A stretch of 64,000 nt of DNA from Rhizobium halophilum (GCF_021648825.1 NZ_JAKJHS010000005.1:186001-250000), one strand, 5' to 3'; numbered from the stretch's first letter, positions 44,800 through 54,888 are shown. Translations and numbers: made by a program. The notes: generated by a model from the sequence alone, not told the origin.

Positions 44800-46050
44800 A
44801 TGAGATTGACTATGCTCCGCGCCGGTTGCGCGGCCATTGCAGTATTGGCGGCTTCCAATGCCTTTGCTGCGGCCCAGTGCGAGGATGATCTGCGCATCCT
44901 GGCGCAGCCGCGCGACGGCCTGACGTTGCTGGAAGACTACGTGGATGAGTTCGAGGAGCTGGCCGGTGCTGGCTTCGAGATCAGCTATCTCAACGAAAAC
45001 GACCGCAGGGCGAAGTCGCAAGCGGATGCGTCGACGGTTGGAAGCTTCGACGTGTACTATGTGGATGAGGCTAATCTGGCACTCTTCGCATCCTCCGGCT
45101 GGATCGTGCCCCTGGACGGTTATTATCCCGAGCCATATGATTACAACGACTTCGACGCAGGCATGCGGGCGGCGGCCACCTATGACGGCAAGCAGTGGTT
45201 TGCACCGATCCAGGGCGGCGGCGACCTGATGGTCTACCGCACCGATCTTCTCGAGAAGGCGGGCATCCAGCCGCCAAAAACCTGGGACGAGTATGTGGCG
45301 GCCGTCGAGAAGCTGCATGATCCGGACAATGGCGTCTACGGCACGGCACTGCGCGGCCAGCGCGGTTCCGGTGCAAACGTCTGGCGCTGGATGCCGTTGT
45401 TCAAGGCCAATGGCGGCGAATGGTTCAAGGACGGCAAGCCCGCCTTCAACTCGGAAGCTGCCGTGAAGGCAACGGAGGCCTATCTCGACCTTTTCAAGTA
45501 CTCGGCACCCGGCACGCAGACGGGATCCTGGGATGAGTCGACTGGTGCGTTCCGGGCCGGCAAGGTTGCAATCATCATTGAGTCCGCGCCGCTTGGCGGC
45601 ATGTCAGTCGATAAGGCGCAGAGCCAGGTGGCCGACAAGGTTGCCTTCTCGGTTCCGCCGTCACCGCTGCCAGGCGGTGGTTATGCCCACGGCTTTGCCA
45701 TCGCCTCCAAAGCGAACGCGTCCGAGGAAGAAAAGGCGTGCGCCGGTCTCTTCGTTGCCTGGGCAACCTCCAAGGAGCAGGAAGCACGGCGTCTGGAAGC
45801 TGGCCAGCCGGGCGAACTGACCCGCACCAGCACCTACCAGAGCCCGGAATACGCCAAGACCTTCGGCCAGAACCTGTCGGACGCCATGGCGGCAACCGGT
45901 GAAAAAACCACGGTCACCTTCTGGCAGGATCCGCGCTGGCAGGAACTCGGCAACCAGTGGGGCATCATGCTGGAAGAGCTGATCACCGGCAGCCGCACGG
46001 ACATCAAGGCAACCCTTGATGAACTCGAGGCCTTCGCTGCCAAGCTTTGA
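44800..46050 (+). CDS. periplasmic sugar/polyol-binding protein (SBP_bac_1)
   Basis: A 416-residue family 1 solute-binding protein with signal peptide MRLTMLRAGCAAIAVLAASN. Typical elements are FDVYYVDEANLALFASSGWI near residue 85, the hinge region QWFAPIQGGGDLMVYRTD near 130, and GAFRAGKVAIIIESAPLGG near 245. First gene of SBP-permease-permease-dehydrogenase-ATPase. A polyol such as xylitol, sorbitol or arabitol is likely because the dehydrogenase is of the xylitol/sorbitol type. Confidence 0.88.
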   Translation: MRLTMLRAGCAAIAVLAASNAFAAAQCEDDLRILAQPRDGLTLLEDYVDEFEELAGAGFEISYLNENDRRAKSQADASTVGSFDVYYVDEANLALFASSGWIVPLDGYYPEPYDYNDFDAGMRAAATYDGKQWFAPIQGGGDLMVYRTDLLEKAGIQPPKTWDEYVAAVEKLHDPDNGVYGTALRGQRGSGANVWRWMPLFKANGGEWFKDGKPAFNSEAAVKATEAYLDLFKYSAPGTQTGSWDESTGAFRAGKVAIIIESAPLGGMSVDKAQSQVADKVAFSVPPSPLPGGGYAHGFAIASKANASEEEKACAGLFVAWATSKEQEARRLEAGQPGELTRTSTYQSPEYAKTFGQNLSDAMAATGEKTTVTFWQDPRWQELGNQWGIMLEELITGSRTDIKATLDELEAFAAKL

Positions 46051-46067
46051 CGCCTCCCAAGGCACCC

Positions 46068-46090
46068 GGGCGCGCTGACGAAGCGCGCCC
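46068..46090 (+). other. intercistronic hairpin after the binding-protein gene
   Basis: Perfect 8-base arms GGGCGCGC (46068-46075) and GCGCGCCC (46083-46090) with loop TGACGAA, in the 63-base gap between the binding-protein and permease genes. Same position as hairpins at 35321 and 52227 in other operons. No T-tract. Confidence 0.7.
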
Positions 46091-46113
46091 ATTTCGGATG
46101 TGAAGGATCTGTC

Positions 46114-46977
46114 ATGCGTCGCGGCCGCTCGCTGCCTTATGTGTTTCTTGGCCCCACCCTGGGCATACTGGTCGTGCTGGCACTGGTGCCGACGATCTAC
46201 GCGATCAATATCTCGCTGCAGAACCGGACCCTGTCGCAGCCGATGGCCGACTATGTCTGGTTCGCCAACTATGTCGCACTTTTCTCCGATGCTCGTTTCC
46301 TCAACGCGCTCTGGGTTTCGTTCAAGTGGGAGATCCTGAGCGTCACCGCGACCATGGTCACCGGGCTGGCACTTGGCATCGCCATGTTCGAGGCGGCAAG
46401 CCCGCGGATGCGCAATATCCTCTGCGTCCTTTTCATCATCCCGGTCCTCCTGCCGCGAGTCTGTGCAGCCTTCGTGTGGAAGTTCTCGTTCCATCCCCTT
46501 TATGGCGCGCTCACCTGGCCCGTCCGAGAAATCACCGGCAGCACGCCGGACATCCTATCGACGCCGCTTGGGGCGCTGCTTGCGGTTGCCTTCGTCGATG
46601 TGTGGCAATGGGGTCTGTTCTTCGCAGTCATCATCCTGAAGCTTCTGGAATCACTGCCCCCGCAGCCGCTTGAAGCTGCCCGGATCGACCACGCCACCCG
46701 GTTTGAAGTGCATCGCTTCGTCACGCTGCCCATGCTGAAGGCGCCATTGATCAGTCTGCTCCTCGTCAAGGCGATCGAAAGCCTGCGCTCCTTCGACCTT
46801 GTCTATGTCATGACACGCGGCGGCCCCGGCATCTCCACCGAAACGCTTGACATGTACGCTTATTCGCAAGGCTTCATCGAAGCCGGCAAGATATCCTACG
46901 CCTCGTCCATGGCGGTCATCATGATGGTGCTGACGATCGTGACCTTCACCTTCACCTGGAAGAGGCTGAACCGATGA
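46114..46977 (+). CDS. ABC sugar permease, MalF/UgpA type
   Basis: A 287-residue six-helix permease. The EAA loop PLEAARIDHATRFEVHRFVT lies near residue 190. The C-terminal YVMTRGGPGISTETLDMYAY is the standard MalF/UgpA-type ending. Its stop overlaps the next permease start by 4 bases. Confidence 0.9.
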   Translation: MRRGRSLPYVFLGPTLGILVVLALVPTIYAINISLQNRTLSQPMADYVWFANYVALFSDARFLNALWVSFKWEILSVTATMVTGLALGIAMFEAASPRMRNILCVLFIIPVLLPRVCAAFVWKFSFHPLYGALTWPVREITGSTPDILSTPLGALLAVAFVDVWQWGLFFAVIILKLLESLPPQPLEAARIDHATRFEVHRFVTLPMLKAPLISLLLVKAIESLRSFDLVYVMTRGGPGISTETLDMYAYSQGFIEAGKISYASSMAVIMMVLTIVTFTFTWKRLNR

Positions 46978-47792
46978 AGCTCTCGACCCTTCTACTCAGG
47001 CTTCTCTTGGCTTTGGCTGCGGCGCTCGTTGTGCTGCCGTTGTTATGGACCCTGCTCAACGCCTTCAAGACCAACGCCGACCTCCTGGTCAGCACGCCGA
47101 AGCTCGTCTTCCAGCCTGTCTGGGACAACATGAGCTATGTCTTGAATCGCCGCTCCGTGGCCCGCGCGCTGACGAACTCGCTGATCATCTGCTCGACTGC
47201 CGTGCTGATCGGCGCTGTGATCGGGGTCCCGGCCGCGTATGTCATTGCGCGCTTCAAGAATCGTCTGACCGCAGAGGCGCAATTCTTCGTCCTGTCGCTG
47301 CGATTCCTGCCGCCGGTCGCCATCGCCATCCCTATGCTGGTGATCTGGCTCGGGCTCGATCTCTACGACACGCGGCTTTCGCTGATCGTCACGTACCTGA
47401 TCGTCACGGCCTCCATCACGATCTGGCTTTCGGTGCCGTCCTTTGAACGTGTCAGCCTGCATGTGGAGGAGGCGGCGCGGGTTGATGGGCTCGGGCCCTA
47501 TGCGACCTTCTTCCGCATCGCGCTGCCGATCGCCCGCTTCCAGATCTTCGGCGCAATCGCCTTCTCTTTCGTGCTGGTCTGGAACGAATTCCTGCTTGCC
47601 ATGATGCTCACAACGTCGAGAGCGAAGACGCTGCCCATCATAGCCTCGGAAATGTCGCAACTCGGGATGAACGTACCATGGGGCATTCTCAACGCTGCCG
47701 TCGTGCTTCTGTCGCTGCCGCCACTGATCCTGCTCGGCGTCATGGCCGGCGGGCTGAATGCCGCCTTCTCCAAGAAAACTGATCAAGGTTGA
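46974..47792 (+). CDS. ABC sugar permease, MalG/UgpE type
   Basis: A 272-residue six-helix permease with the EAA loop [20 protein letters not shown] near residue 165 and family-typical [12 protein letters not shown] near 200. Partner of the preceding MalF-type protein. The dehydrogenase gene starts 5 bases after its stop. Confidence 0.9.
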   Translation: MKLSTLLLRLLLALAAALVVLPLLWTLLNAFKTNADLLVSTPKLVFQPVWDNMSYVLNRRSVARALTNSLIICSTAVLIGAVIGVPAAYVIARFKNRLTAEAQFFVLSLRFLPPVAIAIPMLVIWLGLDLYDTRLSLIVTYLIVTASITIWLSVPSFERVSLHVEEAARVDGLGPYATFFRIALPIARFQIFGAIAFSFVLVWNEFLLAMMLTTSRAKTLPIIASEMSQLGMNVPWGILNAAVVLLSLPPLILLGVMAGGLNAAFSKKTDQG

Positions 47793-47797
47793 TACCC

Positions 47798-48844
47798 ATG
47801 AAAGCACTTGTCCTCGAACGCGTTGGTGAACTCTCCCTGCGTGATATCGACCTGCCTCAGGAGATGGGGCCAGACGATGTCCGTATCCGCCTGCACACGG
47901 TCGGCGTTTGCGGCAGCGACGTACACTATTACACACATGGACGGATCGGCAACTTCGTCTTGAACGAGCCGATGGTGCTTGGTCACGAGGCGGCTGGGAC
48001 GATCACTGAGGTCGGCGCCAACGTCATCCATCTGAAGCCGGGCGATCGTGTCTGCATGGAGCCGGGCATTCCCGACCCAAAGTCCCGCGCTTCCCGCCTA
48101 GGCCTTTATAACGTTGATCCTGCCGTGACCTTCTGGGCGACGCCGCCGGTGCATGGCGTGCTTTCGCCCGAGACGATCCACCCGGCAAGCTTCACCTACA
48201 AGCTGCCCGACAATGTCTCCTTTGCCGAAGGTGCGATGGTCGAACCATTCGCGGTCGGCATGCAGGCGGCCACGCGGGCTCGCGTCACGCCCGGCGACAC
48301 TGCGGTTGTGACCGGTTGCGGCGCGATCGGGATCATGGTGGCGCTTGCAGCACTGGCGGGCGGCTGCTCGCGGGTACTGATCTCCGACCTGTCGGAAACA
48401 AAGCTGAAGCTGGCCGAGACCTATGACGGCATCACCGCCGTGAACTTGCGTGAGCAGAACCTCCTCGAGGCAGTTGATGCGGCAACCGAAGGCTGGGGTG
48501 CGGACATTGTGTTTGAATGCTCCGGCGCGGCAGCGGCCGTGCGCGACCTCTTCAAGGTCGTGCGTCCAGGCGGCACGGTGGTTCTCGTTGGTCTTCCACC
48601 CGAGCCGGTGCCGATGGACATCGCGGCTGCCTGCTCGCGCGAATGCCGCATCGAGACCGTGTTCCGTTACGCCAATGTCTTCGACCGGGCACTTGCCCTG
48701 ATCGCGGCCGGCAAAGTCGACCTGAAGCCGCTCGTCTCCGGCACCTTCTCGTTCGACCAGTCAGTCGCTGCCTTCGAAAGGGCGGCTGAAGCGCGTCCTG
48801 AAGATGTGAAATTGCAGATCATCCTGGACGGGGAGGGGAGCTGA
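47798..48844 (+). CDS. zinc-dependent xylitol/sorbitol-type dehydrogenase
   Basis: A 348-residue medium-chain dehydrogenase that should oxidise a polyol to a ketose with NAD. Catalytic zinc ligands: Cys in [14 protein letters not shown] near residue 39, His-Glu in LGHEAAG near 64-65, and Glu in MVEPFAVG near 150. The NAD fold has [10 protein letters not shown] near 170. The usual four-Cys structural zinc loop is replaced by [20 protein letters not shown] at 47798 is used; a TTG three codons upstream is less likely. It lies inside the transporter operon, ahead of the ATPase gene, and its stop overlaps that start. Confidence 0.87.
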   Translation: MKALVLERVGELSLRDIDLPQEMGPDDVRIRLHTVGVCGSDVHYYTHGRIGNFVLNEPMVLGHEAAGTITEVGANVIHLKPGDRVCMEPGIPDPKSRASRLGLYNVDPAVTFWATPPVHGVLSPETIHPASFTYKLPDNVSFAEGAMVEPFAVGMQAATRARVTPGDTAVVTGCGAIGIMVALAALAGGCSRVLISDLSETKLKLAETYDGITAVNLREQNLLEAVDAATEGWGADIVFECSGAAAAVRDLFKVVRPGGTVVLVGLPPEPVPMDIAAACSRECRIETVFRYANVFDRALALIAAGKVDLKPLVSGTFSFDQSVAAFERAAEARPEDVKLQIILDGEGS

Positions 48845-49896
48845 TGGCGACCGTCGAATGCCGCGACATCCGCAAGGTCTACGGCGCGCTCGAGGTCATG
48901 CGTGATTTCAACCTGAAGGTCGACGACCACGAATTCGTCGTGTTTCTCGGGCCCTCGGGCTGCGGGAAATCGACGATGCTGCGGATGATCGCCGGCCTTG
49001 AGGAGATCACCGGCGGCGACCTGATGATTGGCGGCCAGCGCATGAACGACCGCGATCCGGGTGACCGGGGTATTGCCATGGTCTTCCAGAACTATGCGCT
49101 CTACCCGCACATGAGCGTGCGCGAAAATATCACTTTCGGGCTGGAACGGTCCGGAGTGCCTAAGGCCGAGATCGACAGGCGTCTGGCGCCGGTGGTCGAG
49201 AGCCTGGGGCTTGGTATCTACCTGTCACGCAAGCCAACGGAGCTTTCAGGCGGCCAGCAGCAACGCGTGGCGATCGCCCGCGCCATGATCAAGACACCGG
49301 AAGTCTTCCTGTTCGACGAGCCACTGTCAAACCTCGATGCGAAACTGCGCGGCAGCCTGCGGGTAGAAATCGCGCGCCTGCACCGCAGCCTGAAGACGAC
49401 GAGCATCTATGTCACCCACGACCAACTCGAGGCGATGACGCTTGCCGATAGGATCGTGTTGATGAAGGATGGCCGGATCGAGCAGATGGGAACGCCGGAG
49501 GAGATCTACCAGACGCCGGCCACCTTGTTCGCAGCCGGCTTTATCGGCACACCGAACATGAACTTTCTCCCGATGGAAGCGTCCGATGGAATGCTCGTTT
49601 CCGAAACGATCCGCATTCCCACCAGCCGTTCAATCCGGGCAGGGCGGGTGACGGTGGGAGTTCGCCCGGGTGCGTTCCGGCTGTCTGCCCACCCAGGAGC
49701 ATTCAAAGGGCGCGTGGAACGAAACGAGTTCCACGGCGAGACGCGGCTTGCGACGATCCGTAGCGGCAGTCACGAGATCAATGTCGCGTTGCCGGCCTCC
49801 ACCGTCGTTGCCGAGGGTGAGGTCGTTGACCTCGATGTCTCCGCGGAAGATCTGCATCTCTTCGAGCCGCAGACCGGCGAACGGATTGTTCTTTAG
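48844..49896 (+). CDS. ABC sugar importer ATP-binding protein, UgpC/MalK type
   Basis: A 350-residue ATPase: Walker A GPSGCGKS near residue 38, signature LSGGQQQRV near 134, Walker [17 protein letters not shown], switch THDQLEA, and a C-terminal TOBE-type domain (about 240-345) that receives sugar-status signals in MalK. Last gene of the polyol operon. Confidence 0.92.
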   Translation: MATVECRDIRKVYGALEVMRDFNLKVDDHEFVVFLGPSGCGKSTMLRMIAGLEEITGGDLMIGGQRMNDRDPGDRGIAMVFQNYALYPHMSVRENITFGLERSGVPKAEIDRRLAPVVESLGLGIYLSRKPTELSGGQQQRVAIARAMIKTPEVFLFDEPLSNLDAKLRGSLRVEIARLHRSLKTTSIYVTHDQLEAMTLADRIVLMKDGRIEQMGTPEEIYQTPATLFAAGFIGTPNMNFLPMEASDGMLVSETIRIPTSRSIRAGRVTVGVRPGAFRLSAHPGAFKGRVERNEFHGETRLATIRSGSHEINVALPASTVVAEGEVVDLDVSAEDLHLFEPQTGERIVL

Positions 49897-49942
49897 CTGA
49901 CCCAAACGAGCCCTCAACCAAGCGAGATAATCATTTGTTGCC

Positions 49943-50779
49943 TCACGGCCAGGCGGCGAAGCTCGTTTCGCGTGGGATGCGGGCCATGGCGGCATCTTCG
50001 CGGTGGGATCGTGGAGACACGCCAGCTTCCCTCTTGAAGAAGCGGCTGAAGTAGGCGGCGTCCTTGAAACCCAGCGCCTCGGCTATTTCCGCTACCTGCA
50101 TCGTCGTGCCCTCCAGCAGCATTGCTGCTTGCGACAGGATGCGTCTGTGGATGACAGCCGCCGGTGTTCTCCCCGTTGCACGCCGCACCGCGGTGTTGAG
50201 GCGGTCCGTACTGATCCCTAGGGTTGCGGCGTAGCGAGGGATCGTCCAATGCTCTCGTGCGTGAAGTTCAACAAGATGAAGAAAGCTACGAACGATCGCC
50301 CGTGGCGAGGGCTGACTTTGTTGTGCGGCCGGTTCAGAGTGGCGCCAAACTGCAAGCAGTAGGAGCGCAAGATGGTGACGGACCGCCTCCTGAGCCCCTG
50401 GGAGGTCCGCCTGCAGTTCCTGTTCGATGCTGGAGACGTTTGTCAGGTAGCGCTGCGCGTCGGCGGGCGACAGGCGTGCCCCGAGGATAGGCCTGGCAAT
50501 GGCCTCTCGAACACGTGCAAAGACAGCTCCGGAGGGCATCGCCGGACCCAGAATATCGTCCGGTATGGCCAAAACCCCACCCTCGGTGCCCGCGTCAAAT
50601 ATGGAAGAACCAACCTCGCCAAGGGGAATCCATACGAGTAGTGGCCCCAGAAGGGAAATGTCACGGCCACCGAGCCGCAGGATCCCGCTTCCCGACCTCA
50701 GCAGGAAGATGTGGTTTTGACCCCGACTGAAGGTCCACTCCGCCCGCTGCAGGCTGGCTTTCCAGAGGCGAGCTTCCAT
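49943..50779 (-). CDS. AraC-family transcriptional regulator of the Liv-type operon
   Basis: A 278-residue AraC protein: a cupin-like N-terminal domain (FLLRSGSGILRLGGRDISLL near residue 25) and C-terminal tandem HTH at about 175-270 (YAATLGISTDRLNTAVRRAT, then VAEIAEALGFKDAAYFSRFF). The frame stays open 300 bases further, but the ATG at 50779, with AAGGATG ahead, leaves a proper divergent promoter gap before the gene at 50979. It likely controls that importer and the aldehyde dehydrogenase. Confidence 0.87.
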   Translation of the reverse strand: MEARLWKASLQRAEWTFSRGQNHIFLLRSGSGILRLGGRDISLLGPLLVWIPLGEVGSSIFDAGTEGGVLAIPDDILGPAMPSGAVFARVREAIARPILGARLSPADAQRYLTNVSSIEQELQADLPGAQEAVRHHLALLLLAVWRHSEPAAQQSQPSPRAIVRSFLHLVELHAREHWTIPRYAATLGISTDRLNTAVRRATGRTPAAVIHRRILSQAAMLLEGTTMQVAEIAEALGFKDAAYFSRFFKREAGVSPRSHREDAAMARIPRETSFAAWP

Positions 50780-50978
50780 CACATCCTTAGTTCCGGTGAG
50801 AAGTGGGTTAAACGTAGTCTCGCCAGCTCCCGTGAGAAGTACAAGTATTTCCTGTGAAAGTCTATTTCTCCCTTGCTGCGACCTGCTAACCTTTCCACGT
50901 CTGGCTTCAAACGTGGCATCGGCTGCAACTGGATAAGACAAACGGCCTGGTGGAGCAGGCCCAATGGGAGGAACTTCA

Positions 50979-52202
50979 ATGAACATCATATCGCGCAGGA
51001 GCGCCCTGCGATTGATAGCTCTTGCTACCACCGTGCTTTCTGCCGGAGCCCTCACGCCGGTCTCGGCGCAAGAACGCACCTCTGTAAAAATTGGTTACGC
51101 GCTCTCGCTCACTGGCCCGAATGCCGGTGGCACGGGCATCACAACGTTGCCGAACTACCAGCTTTGGGTAAAGGAGGTGAATGATGCCGGGGGCCTGGAG
51201 ATGCCGGACGGAAAGCGCCTGCCGATCGAGGTCGTCGAGTATGATGACCGCTCCTCGGCCGAGGAACTGGTGCGGGCACTGCAACGTCTGGCGACGCAGG
51301 ACGAGGTGGACTTCATCCTGCCGCCCTGGAGTACCGGCTACAACCTTGCGGCTGCGCCAATGTTCGATCGTTATGGCTATCCGCATCTTGCAGCCACCTC
51401 TGTGACGGACAAGGCACCAGAGTTCGTCAAACGCTGGAAAAAGAGCTTCTGGCTGTTGGGCGGGGGCCACGATTACACCAGCGCATTGGCGAAGGTGCTC
51501 GTCGATGCCTCTGATAAGGGAGTGATCAACAAGAAGGTCGCGATGATCTCCATCGCTGACGGTTTCGGCATCGATCTGGTTACCGCCGCACGCCCGTCTT
51601 TCCAGGAGGCAGGCATCGAGGTGGTCTATGACAAGACCTATCCGGTGGGCACCACCGACTTCACGCCGATGATCAACGAAGCGAAGGCAAGCGGGGCAGA
51701 TACGTTCATCGCCTTTTCCTATCCACCGGAGACATTTGCATTAACCCAGCAGGTGCAGGTGGCGGATTTCAATCCGAAGGTTCTGTATTTCGGTGTCGGA
51801 ACGGCTTTCCCGATCTATGCCAAGAACAACGGCGATGCGATCACCGGCATCATGGGAATCGGCGGGATCGACGCGACCAGTGAAAAGGTTGCCGACTACC
51901 GTCAGCGTCACGAAGCCGCTACCGGCAAGGCACCGGACTACTGGGCAAGTGTTATCACCTACGCGTCTCTGGAGATCCTGCAGGAGGCAATCAAGCGCAA
52001 GGGGCTCGACCGCGAGGCGGTCTCCGAGGAGATCGCAACCGGAACTTTTCAGACCGTTCTCGGCGAGACGAAGCTCGAAGACAACCAGCTTCGAGATCTC
52101 TGGTGGGCTGGCCAATGGCAGAACGGGCAATTTGTTTCCATTGCCCCAGCCGATCGGCCCGGAGCAAGCCAGCCCATCATTCCGCGGCCCGAGCGTAAGT
52201 AG
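50979..52202 (+). CDS. periplasmic amino-acid/aromatic-type binding protein (Peripla_BP_6)
   Basis: A 407-residue type I binding protein of the Liv family. A signal peptide with twin-Arg-like start (MNIISRRSALRLIALATTVL) ends near Ala-Gln at 31-32. Core landmarks are IGYALSLTGPNAGGTG, VVEYDDRSSAEELVRALQRL and FILPPWSTGYNLAAAPMF. Ligands of such proteins include branched amino acids and aromatic acids. ATG at 50979 has GGAGG 7 bases upstream. An aldehyde dehydrogenase closes this operon, suggesting an aromatic or carbonyl substrate. Confidence 0.88.
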   Translation: MNIISRRSALRLIALATTVLSAGALTPVSAQERTSVKIGYALSLTGPNAGGTGITTLPNYQLWVKEVNDAGGLEMPDGKRLPIEVVEYDDRSSAEELVRALQRLATQDEVDFILPPWSTGYNLAAAPMFDRYGYPHLAATSVTDKAPEFVKRWKKSFWLLGGGHDYTSALAKVLVDASDKGVINKKVAMISIADGFGIDLVTAARPSFQEAGIEVVYDKTYPVGTTDFTPMINEAKASGADTFIAFSYPPETFALTQQVQVADFNPKVLYFGVGTAFPIYAKNNGDAITGIMGIGGIDATSEKVADYRQRHEAATGKAPDYWASVITYASLEILQEAIKRKGLDREAVSEEIATGTFQTVLGETKLEDNQLRDLWWAGQWQNGQFVSIAPADRPGASQPIIPRPERK

Positions 52203-52226
52203 AAGCGACGCCGGAATTTAAGGTCT

Positions 52227-52256
52227 GGCTCCCTCTCCCCAGCTTGGGAGGGAGCC
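52227..52256 (+). other. intercistronic hairpin after the binding-protein gene
   Basis: Arms GGCTCCCTC (52227-52235) and GAGGGAGCC (52248-52256) with a 12-base loop, in the 135-base gap between binding-protein and LivH-type genes. No T-tract. Third operon in the window with a hairpin at this position. Confidence 0.72.
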
Positions 52257-52337
52257 GTCTATCCTCGCTCGATTCCCGATGAGTAGCATCCCCACCGTCA
52301 CCTGCTTGGGGATCAACCTGTAGAAAAGGGGCAGGCA

Positions 52338-53210
52338 ATGCTCACCACCACCATCATATCCGGGCTGGTGCTTGGAGGAACCTATGCATTGATCGCCATG
52401 GGGCTGACGCTCCAGTACGGCATCGCCCGCATCATGAACCTCTCCTACGGAGAGATGATTATTGCCGCAGCCTTCCTTGCCTATGTGCTTTTCGGCCAAT
52501 GGGGCGTGAATCCTGTCCTCGGACTATTGGTTGCCGTCCCACTCGGCTTCGCGTTCGGTTATCTGGTCTACGGTTTGATGCTTAGGCCGCTCGTTGCCCG
52601 TGCCGCCAGTCGCGAAAGCCTGGAGATTGACTCCATCCTCGTCACCTTCGGACTGCTGTTCGTCATCCAAGGGGCGATGCTGGTCGCTTTTGGCTCCAAC
52701 TATACCAGCTACAACTATCTTAACGTCGGGATCGATGTCTTTGGTGCCGTGATCGCCGCCAACCGTCTGGTGGCGCTGGGGCTTGCCGTCGTTGCCGGCG
52801 GAGCTCTCTACCTGCTGTTCACCTATACGCTCTGGGGTACCGCCTTGCGCGCCGTTGCCGTCTCGCCGAGATCGGCGCCGTTGGTCGGCATAGACGTCAA
52901 CCGGGCTGCGCGGTTCGCCTTTGCCATCGGCTGCGGCCTCGCCGCCGCGGGCGGGGTGGTGATTTCGACCTATCAGACATTCACAGCCACGGCCGGCGTG
53001 GTGTTCACGATGAAGGCCCTTGTCGTCGTGATTATGGGGGGCGTCGGAAACATCCTTGGCGCGCTTTCGGCGGGTCTGATCCTCGGGCTCGTCGAGACCT
53101 TTGTTGCCACCTACCTCGACCCCGGCCTTACGCTTGCAGCGACGTATCTCATCTTTCTGGCGGTGCTGCTCTGGCGCCCCGCCGGCCTGTTCGGGAGATC
53201 CTCGCGATGA
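52338..53210 (+). CDS. ABC importer permease, LivH type
   Basis: A 290-residue permease with about eight helices. Family features: GGTYALIAMGLTLQYGIARI at residues 13-32, LSYGEMIIAAAF, and GNILGALSAGLILGLVET near 240. It pairs with the LivM-type gene, whose ATG overlaps this stop. Confidence 0.9.
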   Translation: MLTTTIISGLVLGGTYALIAMGLTLQYGIARIMNLSYGEMIIAAAFLAYVLFGQWGVNPVLGLLVAVPLGFAFGYLVYGLMLRPLVARAASRESLEIDSILVTFGLLFVIQGAMLVAFGSNYTSYNYLNVGIDVFGAVIAANRLVALGLAVVAGGALYLLFTYTLWGTALRAVAVSPRSAPLVGIDVNRAARFAFAIGCGLAAAGGVVISTYQTFTATAGVVFTMKALVVVIMGGVGNILGALSAGLILGLVETFVATYLDPGLTLAATYLIFLAVLLWRPAGLFGRSSR

Positions 53211-54163
53211 CCCTGAAGTCTTTTGGTTCCGTCCTGTTCTTCCTGGTGGTACTCGCTGCACTCGCCTTCCTGCCCTTCTATGCAGGTGAGTACGTCGTGA
53301 CCCTGATGATCGGCATGACGGGCTACGTCGTTCTGGCCACCGCCTGGGCTCTGTTCTCCGGTCCCACCCGCTATATTTCGCTTGCCACCGTCGCCTTCTT
53401 CGGGATCGGCGCCTACACCGTGAGTGTCCTCAGTGAGACCTTGCCTTACGTGCTTGTGCTTCTTGCCGCAGCGCTGGTTGGCCTTGTCGTTGCCCTGGTT
53501 GTTGGGCTTGCGACACTAAGGCTCGCGGGCGTTTACTTCGTGATATTCAGCTTTGGCCTTGCTGAACTCGTGCGTCAGCTCGTGACCTGGTACGAAGTCA
53601 ATATCACCGGCACGCTCGGCCGCTACATCTTCCTGCCTGTTACCTCCGACGGAATTTACTGGCAGTTGCTCGCGCTTGCGGCGGCAACGCTTCTCTTTTC
53701 CTGGGCGATCGGTCGCAGCCGGCTGGGCCTCGCGCTGAAGGTGATCGGTGACGATGAAGTGGTGGCAAGCCACTGCGGCATCAACATCGCGGGCGTGAAG
53801 CTTGCGCTGTTCTCCGTGAGCGCCGTTATCATCACTCTGGTCGGCGCCATCCAGGCTCCTCGGTGGACCTACATCGAACCGAGCATGGTCTTCAATCCGA
53901 CGACGTCGTTCCTGACGCTGATCATGGCATTGCTGGGCGGCGTCGATCGCCTGTGGGGTCCGCTGCTGGGCGCGATCCCGCTCTTTCTCCTGTTCGAATG
54001 GCTGTCGGCGAACTTCCCCAACCACTACCCGATCATCCTGGGCCTGATCTTTATTGCCATCGTGTTCGTGCTGCCAAACGGTGTTCTTGCTGCGGCGGAA
54101 CGGATATTTTCGAAGCGGAGGGGCGTCACAGTTCCGGCTGCGAACCAGGGGGGCGCGCTGTGA
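53207..54163 (+). CDS. ABC importer permease, LivM type
   Basis: A 318-residue LivM-like permease. Landmarks: FSGPTRYISLATVAFFGIGA near residue 45, RSRLGLALKVIGDDEVVASH near 165 (conserved cytoplasmic loop), and LIMALLGGVDRLWGPLLGA near 240. It overlaps the LivG-type gene, whose GTG start lies inside this stop. Confidence 0.9.
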   Translation: MTLKSFGSVLFFLVVLAALAFLPFYAGEYVVTLMIGMTGYVVLATAWALFSGPTRYISLATVAFFGIGAYTVSVLSETLPYVLVLLAAALVGLVVALVVGLATLRLAGVYFVIFSFGLAELVRQLVTWYEVNITGTLGRYIFLPVTSDGIYWQLLALAAATLLFSWAIGRSRLGLALKVIGDDEVVASHCGINIAGVKLALFSVSAVIITLVGAIQAPRWTYIEPSMVFNPTTSFLTLIMALLGGVDRLWGPLLGAIPLFLLFEWLSANFPNHYPIILGLIFIAIVFVLPNGVLAAAERIFSKRRGVTVPAANQGGAL

Positions 54164-54888
54164 CGGAGATCCTGACCCTATCCGGTATCAGCAAGCGGTT
54201 CGGCGGCTTGACCGCCGTTAGTGATCTCACCTTCTCGTTGAAGGCCGGCGAGGTGGTCGGTCTGCTCGGCCCGAACGGGTCGGGCAAGACGACTGTGATG
54301 AATATGATCTCCGGCTTCTTTGCCCCCTCGCAGGGTACCATCGCCCTGAAGGGCGAGGCCATCCAGGGATTGCCCTCGCACCGCATTGCCCCAAAGGGAG
54401 TGGCCCGGACCTTCCAACTCGTGCGTGCCTTGCCGTCACTGACTGTCGCTCAGAACGTAGAGACGGCGCTTGCATTTGGCAGGCACAAGCTGTGGGGAAG
54501 GATCGCGCGGGAACGGGCTCTTCATCACCTGGAGGAAGTTGGGCTTGCCGGTCGTGCCGAAGAACGCGCTTGCGATATCACCTATATAGATCAGAAGCGC
54601 ATGGAGCTTGCCCGTGCGCTTGCCACAGAACCTGATCTTCTCTTGCTGGACGAGTGGCTGGCGGGGCTCAACCCAACGGAACTGCAAACGGGTATTTCAC
54701 TCATCCGTTCGCTTGAACGGCAAGGCATGACGATACTGCTCGTAGAGCATGTCATGGACGCGATCCGCGCGCTTTGTAGCCGCTGCGTGGTAATGAATGC
54801 TGGCCGTAAGATTGCAGATGGTGCCACCGACGAGGTCTTGCGTGATCCCGATGTCGTGCGCGCCTATCTGGGGGACGATCATGCTTGA
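54160..54888 (+). CDS. ABC importer ATP-binding protein, LivG type, with degenerate signature
   Basis: A 242-residue LivG-like ATPase with GTG start overlapping livM. Walker A GPNGSGKTT is at about 37-45, Walker B LLLLDEW near 160, switch LLVEHVMDAI. The ABC signature, usually LPYGVQKR or LSGGQ in this family, reads ITYIDQKR: the near-invariant Gly is Ile. The residue after the catalytic Glu is Trp instead of Pro. The partner LivF-type protein has a normal SGGEQ motif, so the pair may have one impaired ATP site. Confidence 0.88.
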   Translation: MTEILTLSGISKRFGGLTAVSDLTFSLKAGEVVGLLGPNGSGKTTVMNMISGFFAPSQGTIALKGEAIQGLPSHRIAPKGVARTFQLVRALPSLTVAQNVETALAFGRHKLWGRIARERALHHLEEVGLAGRAEERACDITYIDQKRMELARALATEPDLLLLDEWLAGLNPTELQTGISLIRSLERQGMTILLVEHVMDAIRALCSRCVVMNAGRKIADGATDEVLRDPDVVRAYLGDDHA

